Shown here: piece after piece, positions 35,201 to 46,758 of the stretch
Position numbering within the stretch: the first letter of the stretch is position 1
Layout: the number at the start of each line of letters is the position of its first letter
Origin: Tillus elongatus
Taxonomy: Eukaryota > Arthropoda > Insecta > Coleoptera > Cleridae
Assembly (NCBI GenBank): GCA_964006375.1
Contig: OZ023270.1
Coordinates: 75,796,391-75,860,390 of the forward strand
Length of the DNA: 64,000 nt
Direction of reading: 5' to 3'
The notes under the pieces: generated by a model
What the model was told of the DNA's origin: nothing
What the model saw: only the letters and a program-made list of their open reading frames with translations
Databases searched by the model: none
Program-made: the position numbers and the translations under genes

Positions 35201-35925
35201 ACCCTGTTAGTTTGTACGTTAGCCACTCTTATGGGTATTGTCCTCTTCGGGTCTACTAAGCATCGTGCGACGAGGGCACCATCATGCCTATCTTTTAGGG
35301 GCTCCGCTATGAGAGCAGTCATACCATCAAGTTTCTTCTCTAGCCTGGCTCTGACAATCTTCTCACTGTTACCAGGAATCCGTGTATCCTCGTCGACAAT
35401 AAGTCTCACCCTGGGATTAGCTTCGCCTGCTGTTGGAGATAAATACAACTCTTCGTTGCCGATTCTCAAAATCTTATTTTGGAAGTCCACTGAAAAGACA
35501 TCAAACTCTTCCATTATATCCAAGCCCAGAATAAATTCGTCGACGATTTCTGCGACGACAGCCTTGACCTGCAGCTCAGTACTGCCCAGCTTAATGTAAA
35601 CAATGGCCTCTCCATGCACGGGTATCCTATCTCCTTTCGCTGTCTCCAACACAGGCTGTTTGTTGGTCGTGAGTGCCGACATATTTGGCAACATGTCTGG
35701 GCGTACAACGGATCTAGTGGCGCCAGTATCGATGGTGAAACTGCATTGTCTCCCGTCTATGCTACCAGGTATAACGAGGCTCTCGCGGTAGCGTCTGATA
35801 GTGGAGACCCTGACTTTGGGGCCTTGGGTCTCGCATGCCACGTGTCGCCCACCTACACTGGCGTCAGGTCGTTTTCCCTGATGGCGCTCCCTGTTGGTGT
35901 ATTCTTGTCTTCTGCGAGCCACCTG
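32218..35925 (-). CDS. Gypsy copy 2 pol: protease, RT, RNase H, integrase (intact)
   Basis: A continuous frame of about 1235 residues. Protease DTGATRS is near residue 65. The RT carries YLDDV near 480, preceded by GLCNAPATFERLM. RNase H has DTDASQYG near 627. The integrase has a zinc-binding HHCC region, DIAGPFP near 940, HTDQGRNFES near 997 and the GPYLV module near the C-terminus. There is no ATG at the left edge: the frame opens right after a TAA (35926-35928) and is in phase with gag, so pol is normally made as a gag-pol fusion. This is the only complete pol frame in the window. Confidence 0.93.
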   Translation of the reverse strand, partial: QVARRRQEYTNRERHQGKRPDASVGGRHVACETQGPKVRVSTIRRYRESLVIPGSIDGRQCSFTIDTGATRSVVRPDMLPNMSALTTNKQPVLETAKGDRIPVHGEAIVYIKLGSTELQVKAVVAEIVDEFILGLDIMEEFDVFSVDFQNKILRIGNEELYLSPTAGEANPRVRLIVDEDTRIPGNSEKIVRARLEKKLDGMTALIAEPLKDRHDGALVARCLVDPKRTIPIRVANVQTNRVTLKRGEVIATCEPIDRVTLSKNVTPTALDRRLPVEIVERFKNSWGQLNNMEMEMALKFVLEEADIFAQDKITGRTSLVQHRINTGDARPIRQPPRRLPFAKQSEIKAMVNEMLEDGVIEESNSPWSSPVVLVTKKDGTMRFCVDYRKLNDVTKKDSYPLPRIDDTLNTLAGSKWFSTLDLKSGYWQVELHKEDKEKTAFSTGNGLYQFKVMPFGLCNAPATFERLMELVLRGLTWETCLVYLDDVMVIGRTFDEHLSNLKQVFSRLRGANLQLNPKKCVLFQKKVSFLGHVVSEKGIETDPEKIKAVRDWPVPKNKHEVRSFLGLCSYYRRFVKYFSSIAKPLHSLTENKVEFIWSPDCQESFRELKHRLVTAPILAYPQDEGLFILDTDASQYGIGAVLSQLQAGEEVVIGYFSKTFGKAERNYCVTRKELLAVVRSIEHFHSFLYGRTFRVRSDHSALQWLLNFRNPEGQIARWIEKLQSYDFRIEHRRGRSHANADSLSRRPCSVHECKFCERQENKEIDKVTHQIKQLVAGQENNTDLDVNLEYIRDAQKTDPDLKNIREWLQKGKRPEWHDVSRFGAEVKGYWLQWDSLCLKNDLITRKWETADGRDCIYQTVVPSECIDSVLQELHNSRSGGHFGVNRTLARVRDRFYWINCRRSVEEWCKRCDQCASKKGPKTRSRGKMMQYISGTPWERVAVDIAGPFPITESGNRYIMVAMDYFSKWPEVAPIPNQEATTVAEALMENVISRHGVPLEIHTDQGRNFESEVWKSLMDLLGIKKTRTTPLHPQSDGMVERHNTTINQYLAMFVDENQRTWDKLIPLFLLAYRSSQHESTGYTPSMMLTGREMRLPIDMTRPPPNEDIADLATLPEYVADLEGKLRTIHRCVRDRLFLSSDRMKMRLDRRATPHTFKEGDAVWLYQPTRRKGLSPKLQKPWEGPYLVTKKINDLVYRIQLSPRTKPKVVHIERLSPYRGNEPPSWRPVNTVRDEQS

Positions 35926-36269
35926 TTAGGTTTGTGAGCACTGCCTACTTATGTGCCCTTTCCTACCACACTTGTAGCATTCTATGTCTGACCAATCTGC
36001 TTTCATCCTACGTGCCCCAACCGGTGCTGTGAGCTTGCTTATGGCTTCTTTTAACAACTTCATTTCTTGCCTTAGTTCCGCTGTTGTGTCTGCAAAGTCC
36101 TCTATCTCCTTCACTTCGCGCAGCCTGTTGCGGCGAGGTTGAGATGCATTCTTCGCTGCTTCAAATTCCAAGCCATAAATTACGCAGTCCGTAAGTGTTT
36201 TCAACCTTCCGAGCCTTAAAGCTTGTTGCATTTCATTATCAAGTACCCCATCGATGAAGGTCTGGACGG
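35926..36269 (-). pseudogene. Gypsy copy 2 gag, C-terminal part
   Basis: This continues from 41523 across the LINE: FIDGVLDNEMQQALR, EFEAAKNASQPRRNR and the CCHC knuckle CYKCGRKGHISRQC, ending in a TAA at 35926-35928 where copy 1 has CAA. Without the LINE and the TAA, gag and pol would be one frame. Confidence 0.9.
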
Positions 36270-36625
36270 GGGTTAAGGAGTCGCGGGCCAAAGGACTCCA
36301 GGGGGCAAGCTGAGGAAGTGGAAATAACAACATAAACTCCCGATGAAGCTTTCCCCAAGACCGTCATGCGCGGTAAAAATCCGCATCCTGCACGAGGTGA
36401 CCCTGCTAATAACTAAACATGACGGATCTAGACAAGGAGGTCGAACTAAACTCCCCCAATCTACGGTGTCACGTGACCCGTGCCTATGGATGGATGGCAC
36501 CAGGGCGATGGTGTCGTGAACGGAACCTCTGGAGTACCAGGCAACCCTCCAGAGTAACCCGCCTTGCACCACACAGGGGGTTCTGATGGTGTGGACAGTA
36601 TTTCCCCCATTCTCGTGGGAACAAC

Positions 36626-37783
36626 ATGAAGATTATAAATACATATAAAACCAAAACCAATGAGGCTCGAGGAGTGGCTCCGGCTACAGACTTGAGCCTT
36701 GAGTCTATCCCGGAAACGGAGACGAGCCAGGGTGCGGCAGCGGACTCTGGAGGTCCCACGACCGGCGTAGATACGGGGGATCAGGGGGTAGCTTCGGCCA
36801 GAGACCTGTCCCCGACACCCAAGCTGGAGGCTGGGTCCCACCGGAGGGCGGCGAGCTCCGCGGACTCCGGGGGCCCCTCCACCAGTGAGGACTCTACTGT
36901 TAGAGTAGAGGGACTGCCCCGGCAGTCCAAGCGTCTTTCCGGGGCGCAAAGAAAGAAGCTCCGGAGGGCGCAAAAAATGGCGGCCGGGACCTGGACGGTC
37001 GAGAAACCTGTAAAGGCGCAAGAGGGGAGTGCGGGTCAGAAGAGGACGCGCTCGAACTCTAGCACGCCCACTACAGACAGACGTTCCAAAAGGGCCAGGG
37101 TGCCTGTAAAGGCGCAAGAGGAGAGTGCGAGTCGGAAGACGCCGCGCTCTAGCTCTAGCACGCCTACTACAGACAGACCTCCCAAAGGAACTAAGGCCGG
37201 AACACCGGCGCAGACTGGCTCTTACAGGGAGGCTGCGGAGGGCCTCGGGATGGCGGTGATTGACAGACGCCATCCTGAGGTCACGCTAGACCAGGGGAAG
37301 GCGGACCTGATCCAGGCTGCGGTGGTAGCTGCAGTGGACTCTCTTCAGGAAGGGGAGAGCCCGCCTCAGTTCCACCGGACGCGCCTGACGGGGGGCATCC
37401 TCTGGATAACCTGTGCCGGCCCGCAGTCGCGGGACTGGCTGCGGAAAACGATCGGGGGCCTCGGTCAGATTTGGGAGGGGGCGGACTTGACAGCCGTCGA
37501 GCCCAAGGAACTCCCAAAGAGACGCAAGGTCCTCGTACGGATCCCTGACACCGTCCCGCAGGAGACGGTGATCAGCAGACTTAAGATCCAGAACCCTGAA
37601 CTGGGGACGCAACACTGGTCGGTTCTAAGCAGGAAGGCAGAGGAGAAAGGACAGACGCTCGCCTTCTCGATCGACCCGACATCTTACAGAGCCCTTGAAG
37701 GAACCTCCTTCAAGGCATTCTGGGGCATGGGAAGGGTTAGCTTCCGCCCACTGGGGAAGCAATTAAGGGTTAATGGGACTTAG
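36626..37783 (+). CDS. LINE ORF1: gag-like protein, possibly DUF4780-type
   Basis: The 385-residue product starts with a Ser/Pro/Thr-rich disordered half. A basic stretch follows (RLSGAQRKKLRRAQKM), then two copies of a KAQE...SSTPTTDR-type repeat (about residues 132-190). The folded C-terminal half (VIDRRHPEVTLDQGKADLI, ILWITCAGPQSRDWL) resembles the DUF4780 domain found in ORF1 of insect LINEs. No CCHC knuckle is visible. The stop overlaps the ORF2 ATG by 11 nt (37773-37783), which suggests coupled translation. Confidence 0.85.
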   Translation: MKIINTYKTKTNEARGVAPATDLSLESIPETETSQGAAADSGGPTTGVDTGDQGVASARDLSPTPKLEAGSHRRAASSADSGGPSTSEDSTVRVEGLPRQSKRLSGAQRKKLRRAQKMAAGTWTVEKPVKAQEGSAGQKRTRSNSSTPTTDRRSKRARVPVKAQEESASRKTPRSSSSTPTTDRPPKGTKAGTPAQTGSYREAAEGLGMAVIDRRHPEVTLDQGKADLIQAAVVAAVDSLQEGESPPQFHRTRLTGGILWITCAGPQSRDWLRKTIGGLGQIWEGADLTAVEPKELPKRRKVLVRIPDTVPQETVISRLKIQNPELGTQHWSVLSRKAEEKGQTLAFSIDPTSYRALEGTSFKAFWGMGRVSFRPLGKQLRVNGT

Positions 37784-40700
37784 GTTCCTTCAGGTCAACC
37801 TCCAACACAGTAGGGCAGCCACGGCCGGACTACTAATGGCTCTAAAGAACACGGATGTGGCCCTCATCCAGGAACCGTACTCCTACAAAGGAGAGATCAA
37901 GGGACTCGGCGGAGCTAATGGAAAGCTCATCTACAGCAGGTCCAGCGAGAATCCGAGGGCCTGCATTTTTGTCAGGGAAGGGATAGAGTTTCTCCCTCTA
38001 ATGAATTTCTGTTCCAGGGACCTGGCAACGATCAAAATCCGATGTGGAGGAGCGGATGGGCTGAGGGACATTACTGTCGCGTCAGCCTATCTGCCAGGGG
38101 ACAGCACGGACCCTCCTCCACCCAACGAATTGGAGCAGCTGATGGTGGGTAGCAGAGCAGGTGGATGGCAGACCATCATCGGCATGGATGCGAATGCGCA
38201 CCATGAGTTGTGGGGTAGCTCGGACACAAACTCTAGGGGTGAGGCACTTTTACAATTCTTTATGAAATTTAATTTAGACATATTGAATAGAGGTAATAAA
38301 CCGACATTCGTCACAACACGGCGTGAGGAAGTTTTAGACCTAACAGTTTCCACCCAGTTTCTGGGTGACTTTGTTAAAAGCTGGGCTGTGTCTGGGGAAG
38401 TGAGTAGCTCAGACCACAGATACATCCGGTTTGAAATCGCCAAAGTCGAAAGAGAAACGGTATGGTACCGGGACCCCCGCAAGGCGGACTGGGAAGCCTA
38501 CAGGGCAGACCTAGCTGTGGAACTGCGGGGGGTTGAGAGGGCCATAAGGGATTCAATAGACCTCGAGATTGCAGCAGTCCAATTGCGAGACGCAATTACC
38601 TCGGCCTATAACGCCAACTGCCCCCTGAAAATGAGGGTGTCCACCAGGAACGTCCCATGGTGGAACGAGGACCTCAGGCAAAGGAGGACGCAGGTTCGTA
38701 AGCTGTTTAACGCGGCCAAAAGGTCGGGAGCATGGGATGAATATAGACAGGCCCTATCGACCTATAACAAAAGACTGAGGGACGCCAAGAAGGAGTCGTG
38801 GAGGAGGCACTGCGAAGAAGTGGAAAACACGTCCGAGAGTGCTCGACTACACAAGATCCTGTCTAAGGGCCCTCAGACTAACATAGGCTCCCTTAGAACA
38901 CCCACGGGAGGCTTTACAAGCTCGGGGGAGGAAACTATGGAAATTTTACTCCAGACGCACTTCCCCGGCTGTAACATAATAAACCAATCACCTCCGGACT
39001 GGGAACACTCAGAAATAGAGGCGCCTTATAGGCGGGCATCTAGAGTAGACTGGACAGTCGCTAAAGAGGTGGTTACCTGGAGCAAAATCAGATGGGCCAT
39101 TAACAGCTTTAAGCCATACAAATCGCCGGGATTTGATGGAATAATGCCCATCATGCTCCAACAGGGGATAGATATACTGGCGCCGGTGCTTACCCTCATT
39201 ATGAGGGCCAGCCTGGCTCTGGGGTACATTCCGAGGGCATGGAGACTGGCCAGGGTTGTATTTATTCCTAAACCTGGGCGTCCAACAGACCAGGCAAAGT
39301 CCCTGAGGCCAATAAGTCTCATGTCCTTCTTGCTGAAAACAGTGGAAAAACTGCTCGACCGGCACATTAGGGGCGGTGTACTGGAAGCATATCCTCTACA
39401 CTGCGGACAATATGCATACAGAGCAGGATTCTCAACAGAAACAGCACTGCACCAACTGGTGCTGAAACTGGAGAATACGCTGGAGAACAAGGAGGTGGCG
39501 CTGGGGGCCTTCCTAGACATAGAGGGGGCCTTTAGCAACACCTCGTTCGGATCGGTTCTGGCAGCTGCCCGGGAGCGTGGAATAGAGGAGACCTGCTGCA
39601 GGTGGATCGGTTCCATGCTCAGGGACAGGGCGGTGTTCACCTCACTCGCGGGAGGGACTCTGCTGGCGGGGGTCGCGGCGGGGTGTCCGCAGGGGAGCGT
39701 TCTGTCTCCCTTGCTCTGGTGTCTAGTCGTGGACGGCCTGCTGGGGAGGCTCTCGGGAGGGGGGTATGAGGTACAGGGCTATGCGGACGACATTGTCATC
39801 ATAGTCCGAGGAAAGGTCACACAGGCAGTGTGGGAGCGTATGCAGACTGCACTGAAAGTGGTGGAAGGGTGGACGGTTGATCAAGGGCTCGGGGTGAGCC
39901 CCGAGAAAGCAACCGTCGTGCCGTTTACGAGGAGGAGGAAGTGTGTAAGCCACAGAACTCTCACTCTATACGGTAGGAGCGTTCCAATGGCCAGGGAGGT
40001 AAAATATCTTGGGGTCGTATTGGACTCTAAGCTAACCTGGAATGGTCACATTGGAAAAATACTGCGTAAGGCAGTCATGACCTTAGCCGTCACTAGGCGG
40101 CTATATGGAAAAACGTGGGGACTAAGACCTAGTATGGCCCACTGGCTGTACACAAGGGTGGTCAGACCATCGTTAACATATGCGGCACTGGTCTGGTGGC
40201 CTAAGGTGACACAATCCAGTGCCAAACAAAAACTAGGCAAGATCCAAAGGATGGCTTGCCTAGGCATCACAGGGGCCATGTCTTCAACCCCAACAGCCGC
40301 CATGGAGGTGTTGCTGGATCTACCCCCCCTACACTTCGTTATTATGGGAGAGGCCAGGCTAGGACTATACAGACTAGCCTGCAATGGTAGACTGAAGATC
40401 AACCCAGGCTTCAGGGGCCACTGCAAAATTCAGGAGATCGTGAAGGAACCCATGCTTGAAATGAGGTCAGACTTCGCGAGCCCGCGAATGTGCAGGGAAA
40501 ACAACTTCACAGTGGAAATCCCTGATCGCGGGGCATGGCGGGAGGAGACACCGGGCATACCACGGGACGCGCTCGTCTGGTTCACGGACGGATCTGGCGG
40601 GGAGCGTGGGACGGGGGCAGGTGTTTACTCGGAAGGACCGAGGGTAAGTCACAGTATTTCCCTCGGAGCCCATGCAACGGTGTTTCAGGCCGAGATGTAC

Positions 40701-41417
40701 GCCATCCTGCACTGTGTGCGGGAGAACAAGAGGAGGGGCTACACCAACAAGCGGATCCTCATAGCCACAGACAGCCAGGCAGCCCTTAAGGCACTAAGTA
40801 GCCCACGGGTAAATTCCTGGCTGGTGAGTGAGTGCCGAGACGAGACGAGCGACCTGGCTGGGCAGAATGAGGTGACCCTCATCTGGGTGCCGGGTCACTC
40901 GGGGGTCAAAGGCAATGAAGAAGCTGACAGTCTCGCAAAGAGGGGGTCAGCAGAACCATTTATGGGACCAGAACCGGCTCTGGGCGTGTCAAAGAGCACT
41001 GCCAGGGGAGCCATTAAGTCCTGGGTCAGAAACCAACACAAGGTGTACTGGGCGGACTGTCCAGGGCTCAGACATGGGAAGTCAATAATTGACGGACCCA
41101 GTTCAAAGAGAGCTGTGGAGCTGCTAAACCTTAGCAGAGGACAGCTCAGAAACACAACAGGTCTCTTGACGGGACACATGGCCGTCAAGAAACACCTACA
41201 TAAAATGGGGCGGTTCGAAGGGGACCTCGCATGCAGACTCTGCGGCGAGGGGGAGGAATCAGCCCAGCACATCTTGTGCGAGTGTATAGCTCTGGACCGG
41301 AAAAGACAACTGATCTACGGTCACTCTAGACCGGAGACAGAGCAATATAAAACTTCACCCTACCAATCGCTGTGCAGACTAGTTCAAGGCACAGTGATTT
41401 TGGAATGGGTGGAGTAA
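37773..41417 (+). CDS. LINE ORF2: AP endonuclease, RT, RNase H (R1/LOA-like group)
   Basis: The 1214-residue protein has an APE endonuclease at 1-225 (LQVNLQHSRAA, LIQEPYSYKG, GMDANAHHELWGS, SSSDHRYI). The RT has LRPISLMSFLLKTVEKL, FLDIEGAF near 579, GCPQGSVLSPLLW and the catalytic YADD near 669. RNase H lies near 935-1060 (WFTDGSGG, EMYAIL, ATDSQAAL, WVPGHSGVKGNEEAD). A CCHC-like finger is near 1154 (CRLCGEGEESAQHILC). RNase H together with a knuckle-free ORF1 favours an LOA- or R1-related clade; a tree would decide. The frame is fully intact, so this is a candidate active element. Confidence 0.92.
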   Translation: MGLRFLQVNLQHSRAATAGLLMALKNTDVALIQEPYSYKGEIKGLGGANGKLIYSRSSENPRACIFVREGIEFLPLMNFCSRDLATIKIRCGGADGLRDITVASAYLPGDSTDPPPPNELEQLMVGSRAGGWQTIIGMDANAHHELWGSSDTNSRGEALLQFFMKFNLDILNRGNKPTFVTTRREEVLDLTVSTQFLGDFVKSWAVSGEVSSSDHRYIRFEIAKVERETVWYRDPRKADWEAYRADLAVELRGVERAIRDSIDLEIAAVQLRDAITSAYNANCPLKMRVSTRNVPWWNEDLRQRRTQVRKLFNAAKRSGAWDEYRQALSTYNKRLRDAKKESWRRHCEEVENTSESARLHKILSKGPQTNIGSLRTPTGGFTSSGEETMEILLQTHFPGCNIINQSPPDWEHSEIEAPYRRASRVDWTVAKEVVTWSKIRWAINSFKPYKSPGFDGIMPIMLQQGIDILAPVLTLIMRASLALGYIPRAWRLARVVFIPKPGRPTDQAKSLRPISLMSFLLKTVEKLLDRHIRGGVLEAYPLHCGQYAYRAGFSTETALHQLVLKLENTLENKEVALGAFLDIEGAFSNTSFGSVLAAARERGIEETCCRWIGSMLRDRAVFTSLAGGTLLAGVAAGCPQGSVLSPLLWCLVVDGLLGRLSGGGYEVQGYADDIVIIVRGKVTQAVWERMQTALKVVEGWTVDQGLGVSPEKATVVPFTRRRKCVSHRTLTLYGRSVPMAREVKYLGVVLDSKLTWNGHIGKILRKAVMTLAVTRRLYGKTWGLRPSMAHWLYTRVVRPSLTYAALVWWPKVTQSSAKQKLGKIQRMACLGITGAMSSTPTAAMEVLLDLPPLHFVIMGEARLGLYRLACNGRLKINPGFRGHCKIQEIVKEPMLEMRSDFASPRMCRENNFTVEIPDRGAWREETPGIPRDALVWFTDGSGGERGTGAGVYSEGPRVSHSISLGAHATVFQAEMYAILHCVRENKRRGYTNKRILIATDSQAALKALSSPRVNSWLVSECRDETSDLAGQNEVTLIWVPGHSGVKGNEEADSLAKRGSAEPFMGPEPALGVSKSTARGAIKSWVRNQHKVYWADCPGLRHGKSIIDGPSSKRAVELLNLSRGQLRNTTGLLTGHMAVKKHLHKMGRFEGDLACRLCGEGEESAQHILCECIALDRKRQLIYGHSRPETEQYKTSPYQSLCRLVQGTVILEWVE

Positions 41418-41522
41418 GACTAGGGGTATGCACAATCAACCAAGGGTTGCGGTGCTATCGGGGCGGCAAGGCCGCGGACGAGCCCTGAGGGAACAAAAAA
41501 AAAAAAAAAAAGGTCTGGACGG

Positions 41523-42477
41523 TTATCTGGTTGACAAATTCTTCTGGGGCTTGGGGATATGCCAGTCGCACAAGTTTCTCCACTTCGGCACTAAATTCTT
41601 GCAGCGTCTCATTTGGCTTCTGGACCCTTGACTTTAGTTGTGTCTGGTAGACCTGGCTCATGTACTTGTTACCATATCTCAAATCTAGGGCCTGTATCAC
41701 TGTTAAGTAGTTTTGCTGTTTCGACTCCGGGATGTTCTGGAGGATTTCTAGGGCTTTACCTCGAAGCGAGAGAATTAGAGCAGTTGCTGCCTGTTGTTCG
41801 CTCCACCCATTGCTGAGAGCTGCCGCCTCAAACTGCCTCCTGTACATGGGCCACGATGTTTCTCCGTCAAAAGTCGGCGGCTTCAAGGTTCCATGAGGCT
41901 GCTGCACGGCTGGTACATCCGCCTCCGGGCGATTTTGAACTGGGGCCATTCCAGTAACTCCTCTTGGTTCAGTTCTATCAGTCTGGACAATCAACTGTTC
42001 GGTCAGTTCTTTATGTGTGCATTCTGTTCCTTTCATGATCATCTTCATTTGTTCTTTCAACCCTTCCACTTCTTCCCATCGTTTATTCAAATCCTCTGTT
42101 ACATTTTCTACTTTCTTGTCCACATTTTCTACTTTCTTGTCCACATTTTCTACTTTCTTGTCCACATTTTCTATTTGTTCGTTGATCTGTTCAATTTCTT
42201 CTTTTACATCGACTCTTATATTGTGGAACATACTTCGGAGCTCTTCTTTATCTTCTTGTCGCCTCTGTTCCTCCTCTTGCTGTCTTCTCTCTTCTTCTTC
42301 GCGCCGTCTTCTTGCATCTTCTTGTCGCCGTTGTTCGTATTCTTCGCGTTGCCTCTTGTCGTCTTCTTTATCTTCTTGTCGTCTTCTCTCGTCTTCTTCG
42401 CGTTGTCTTTTCAGTAAGTCCATCAACTCTTTGATTTCAGCCATCTTGTCGTAGTCAGTCGATCTGGTGTTTACCAT
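41523..42477 (-). pseudogene. Gypsy copy 2 gag, N-terminal part
   Basis: From the ATG at 42477 the order is a shorter charged coiled coil (REEDERRRQEDKEDDKRQ), a triplicated 7-residue repeat VENVDKK, and the capsid region (LKPPTFDGETSWPMY, GKALEILQNIP) up to NQITVQT, where the LINE interrupts it. Confidence 0.9.
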
Positions 42478-42514
42478 TTACAACTAGCTTGCTTGTTCAC
42501 TTCTTCACTCACTT

Positions 42515-42532
42515 ATCCCACTTCTGACACCA
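42515..42532 (-). other. Primer binding site of gypsy copy 2 (tRNA-Leu type)
   Basis: TGGTGTCAGAAGTGGGAT on the minus strand, 3 nt from the 5' LTR, is an 18-nt complement to the 3' end of a leucine tRNA including CCA. Confidence 0.78.
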
Positions 42533-42535
42533 AAT

Positions 42536-43279
42536 TGTTGCGTTTTCTCCGGGTTCTGGATAAGTGACTTTTAATTTTAACAAAACAACTTTATTTACAC
42601 TCTAAATATGGATACAATAAAATTTCTAGAATGTCTCTCTCACAAAACACTTCATTTACTGGCCTTACAATTACTACTCTCAACAAAAGTCACTAATCTG
42701 GTACTACAGTCACTACTCTCTTAACACTTTACACTGCTTCTTCAAGTCACTACCACATTATCTTACTGAACTGAACTAACTCGGGCTGGCTGGCTTTCGC
42801 TTTTATATACTCGCCGTACCTTCCCCTCCTTTCTAGAGGGTTCCATTCCAGAACGTTCCAGGACCTTCTTTTACTAGAAGGTTCTGTGAATACAGATCGG
42901 TCCCGTGTGTATACAGGGGGATGTATATACAGGATGATCCAAATGTGGTCACCACTCCTATGTTACACAAGAGGTGTTTCTCGAACTATAAGATCTCTCT
43001 GCGTATACAGGGTGTAAGGGTTCTCTGCGTGTACAGGGTGTATATACAGGGTGTTCGGAATGTGCAGACCTCAGTTATCCGTTCCGACGGGGTACAAGTT
43101 GGTAACTTCGTTATTTCTGGTCCTAGAGGGTTGAGACTTCGCCGGAGGGGGGTCACCCCAGGCACCCCCAGGGGGGTGGGGAGGCGGTGTTGCCAGATTG
43201 TGCAAAAATTCCCAGATGTTGGGGAAATTCTGGAGATGTGGCAACACCGCACCTACGTCTATTGAAGTGCTTTGTAACA
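42536..43279 (-). repeat. 5' LTR of gypsy copy 2
   Basis: This 744-bp LTR is nearly identical to 31460-32205. Its outer edge meets ctatatata, so the 4-bp duplication is ATAT with one mismatch. Confidence 0.95.
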
Positions 43280-43829
<550 letters not shown>

Positions 43830-44671
43830 CATAGTGTGTAAAAGGCAAATGGAATAAATTCATTGTTTCGGTTACTGTACTTTGTAATAAAAAATCCCGA
43901 AATACGTCAAATTTAAATTATAAATTGACATTTTTCAACGTGAAAATACGATCCCTACCTTCATCCCCCTTTGAATGGCAGGTACAACCCCCAATTTTTT
44001 AAAGGGGAAGTATAGGCTTGTGATATATCGTTTGAAAGGTCTGTTCATTCTATATTCAAAAATGTTATCGTTTTTAAGTTTATTGCAACAATTAAGATAT
44101 GTTGTTGTTGTTGTTGTAATTTGGTTTGGCCTCGGACCGTTAGGTCCATTAGCCACAGACTTTTTTTAAATTTATGTCTAGTGGTGTTTATGAGATCTAT
44201 AAACAATAAATTTGCATCAAGTTACATCGCCAGCCAATTTTATTATCTTACACTATTTTTATACCTAATTAACTAATTTGTAATAATAAATTTACTTTGT
44301 ATACTTTTTTTTTTATATATAATAATAAATTCAGTTTCTATACTTTTTTTGTTTTTTTTTGTTTTGTTTTTTCTTTTCTTTTTTTGTAATAAATTGTTTG
44401 TATACCTTTTTTATTATTTTTTTTAATACATATATCTTTTTTTTTTTTTTTTTTTTTTTTTTTTCCTAAGTATTGTGAAGGATGACTGGGTTACTGTGCG
44501 TCCAGAGACCCGCCAGGACGGCTTTGAACAAACTGTACTGGGCCTTGGTTTCATGCAGGTAGGTAAATTCACAAAGGAGTGGATTACAAAGGAGCCATAC
44601 TTATTCTAACAAACAATAGTTATTAAAAACATTTTTACATTATACAATGTCTCTAATGAAAACAAAAGTAA

Positions 44672-45096
44672 CTACAGTTGTAGTCTAATTTCTTTGAAAA
44701 ATCTATACAATTTCATTATTATACATTTTGACTTTCGCATCAATAGCTGATTTAAAGAAAATGGCATACAGATATTTTTATCATTCATTTGTATGATAGA
44801 AGTTATTAAATTCAGTCGTGAGTTTTGATGCCGTGGGCACATAAATATAATGTGATTTAAATCAGCCACTGTTACATTGTCACAATCACAAGCTGGAGAT
44901 CTTATTATACCGATTTTATTTAAATGAGCCGGAAACCGGCCATGGTTGGATTTCAGTCTTGTTATCAATGTCGTCAATTCTTTGTTATTCCCGGAATACA
45001 TGTGAAAATCTTGTTCAGTAGGTAAGTTAGGGTGGAGTATTTTGTATGGGTTATTAGTGTTTAAACAGAAATCTTTCCATTCTTCGTTCCATTTTT
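44672..45096 (-). pseudogene. LINE ORF2 C-terminal domain
   Basis: The minus strand reads EEWKDFCLNTNNPYKILH, then LKSNHGRFPAHLNKIG and a Cys/His cluster (CDCDNVTVADLNHIIFMC), the conserved tail of I-group ORF2 proteins after RNase H. It joins the RNase H piece at 46135-46448 when the TAMR insertion is removed. Confidence 0.8.
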
Positions 45097-46134
<1,038 letters not shown>

Positions 46135-46448
46135 CTTTTTATGTTGTTCTTGTTTGATTAATGGATATATATCTTTATATGGCACCGTTTCCTTGTATGT
46201 GTCGTAGTCATCGATACTTTGTTTGGCCAGCAGATCAGCAAGTTCATTACCCCGAATTCCGGAGTGGCCCTTTATCCAAAGAAAAGCTACACTGCCTTGT
46301 TTTTTTGTGATTTTACTACATGAGTCTATGATGTTAATAATGTTCTCATTATTTCCGTAGTAAGATCCTGCTTTACTTCTCATGGCTATTAACGAGGATT
46401 GTGAATCAGTGAGTATGATGGCTTTTAGTTTATCATTGCTGAGCATCC
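46135..46448 (-). pseudogene. LINE RNase H domain fragment
   Basis: The minus strand reads IILTDSQSSLIAM, FLWIKGHSGIRGNELAD and PYKDIYPLIKQEQHK, the RNase H core with its D and H/D motifs. It ends at the TAMR insertion. The upstream part of the LINE (RT, endonuclease) is lost by 5' truncation at 46448. Confidence 0.85.
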
Positions 46449-46758
46449 CAATTAAGATATAATAAAATAAAATCATGTGGTTACCGAAATTTGCTATAAA
46501 ATACTGAAAACTTATTACAATATTGTAATTAGTATACTCAAAACTTATTTCTCGTTTAGGTCTTGAAGATAAGAAAGCAAGCAAAAACCATAGTAAAGTG
46601 CTTTTTACATTGTATCCATTAAAAATACATTAAAGGGTTTCCGAGGCAATGTTAGTTTGTTTAAAATGCCTAAGCAAATTGTTTTTAATTATAAGTTGTC
46701 ATTTAAATTGTGAGTATTATAATGTTAGTTTAAATTTCGTTAACATCAATTCTGAAAA

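Larger units (their letters stand above)
36270..41509 (+). mobile_element. Full-length two-ORF LINE inserted in gypsy gag
   Basis: A GC-rich non-LTR element runs from a 5' UTR (36270-36625) through ORF1 and ORF2 to a short 3' UTR (41418-41494) and a run of 17 A (41495-41511). It is flanked by the 13-bp target duplication aaggtctggacgg (36257-36269 and 41510-41522); the empty site is seen in copy 1 near 21820. Both frames are intact. Its high GC content contrasts sharply with the AT-rich surroundings. Confidence 0.95.
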
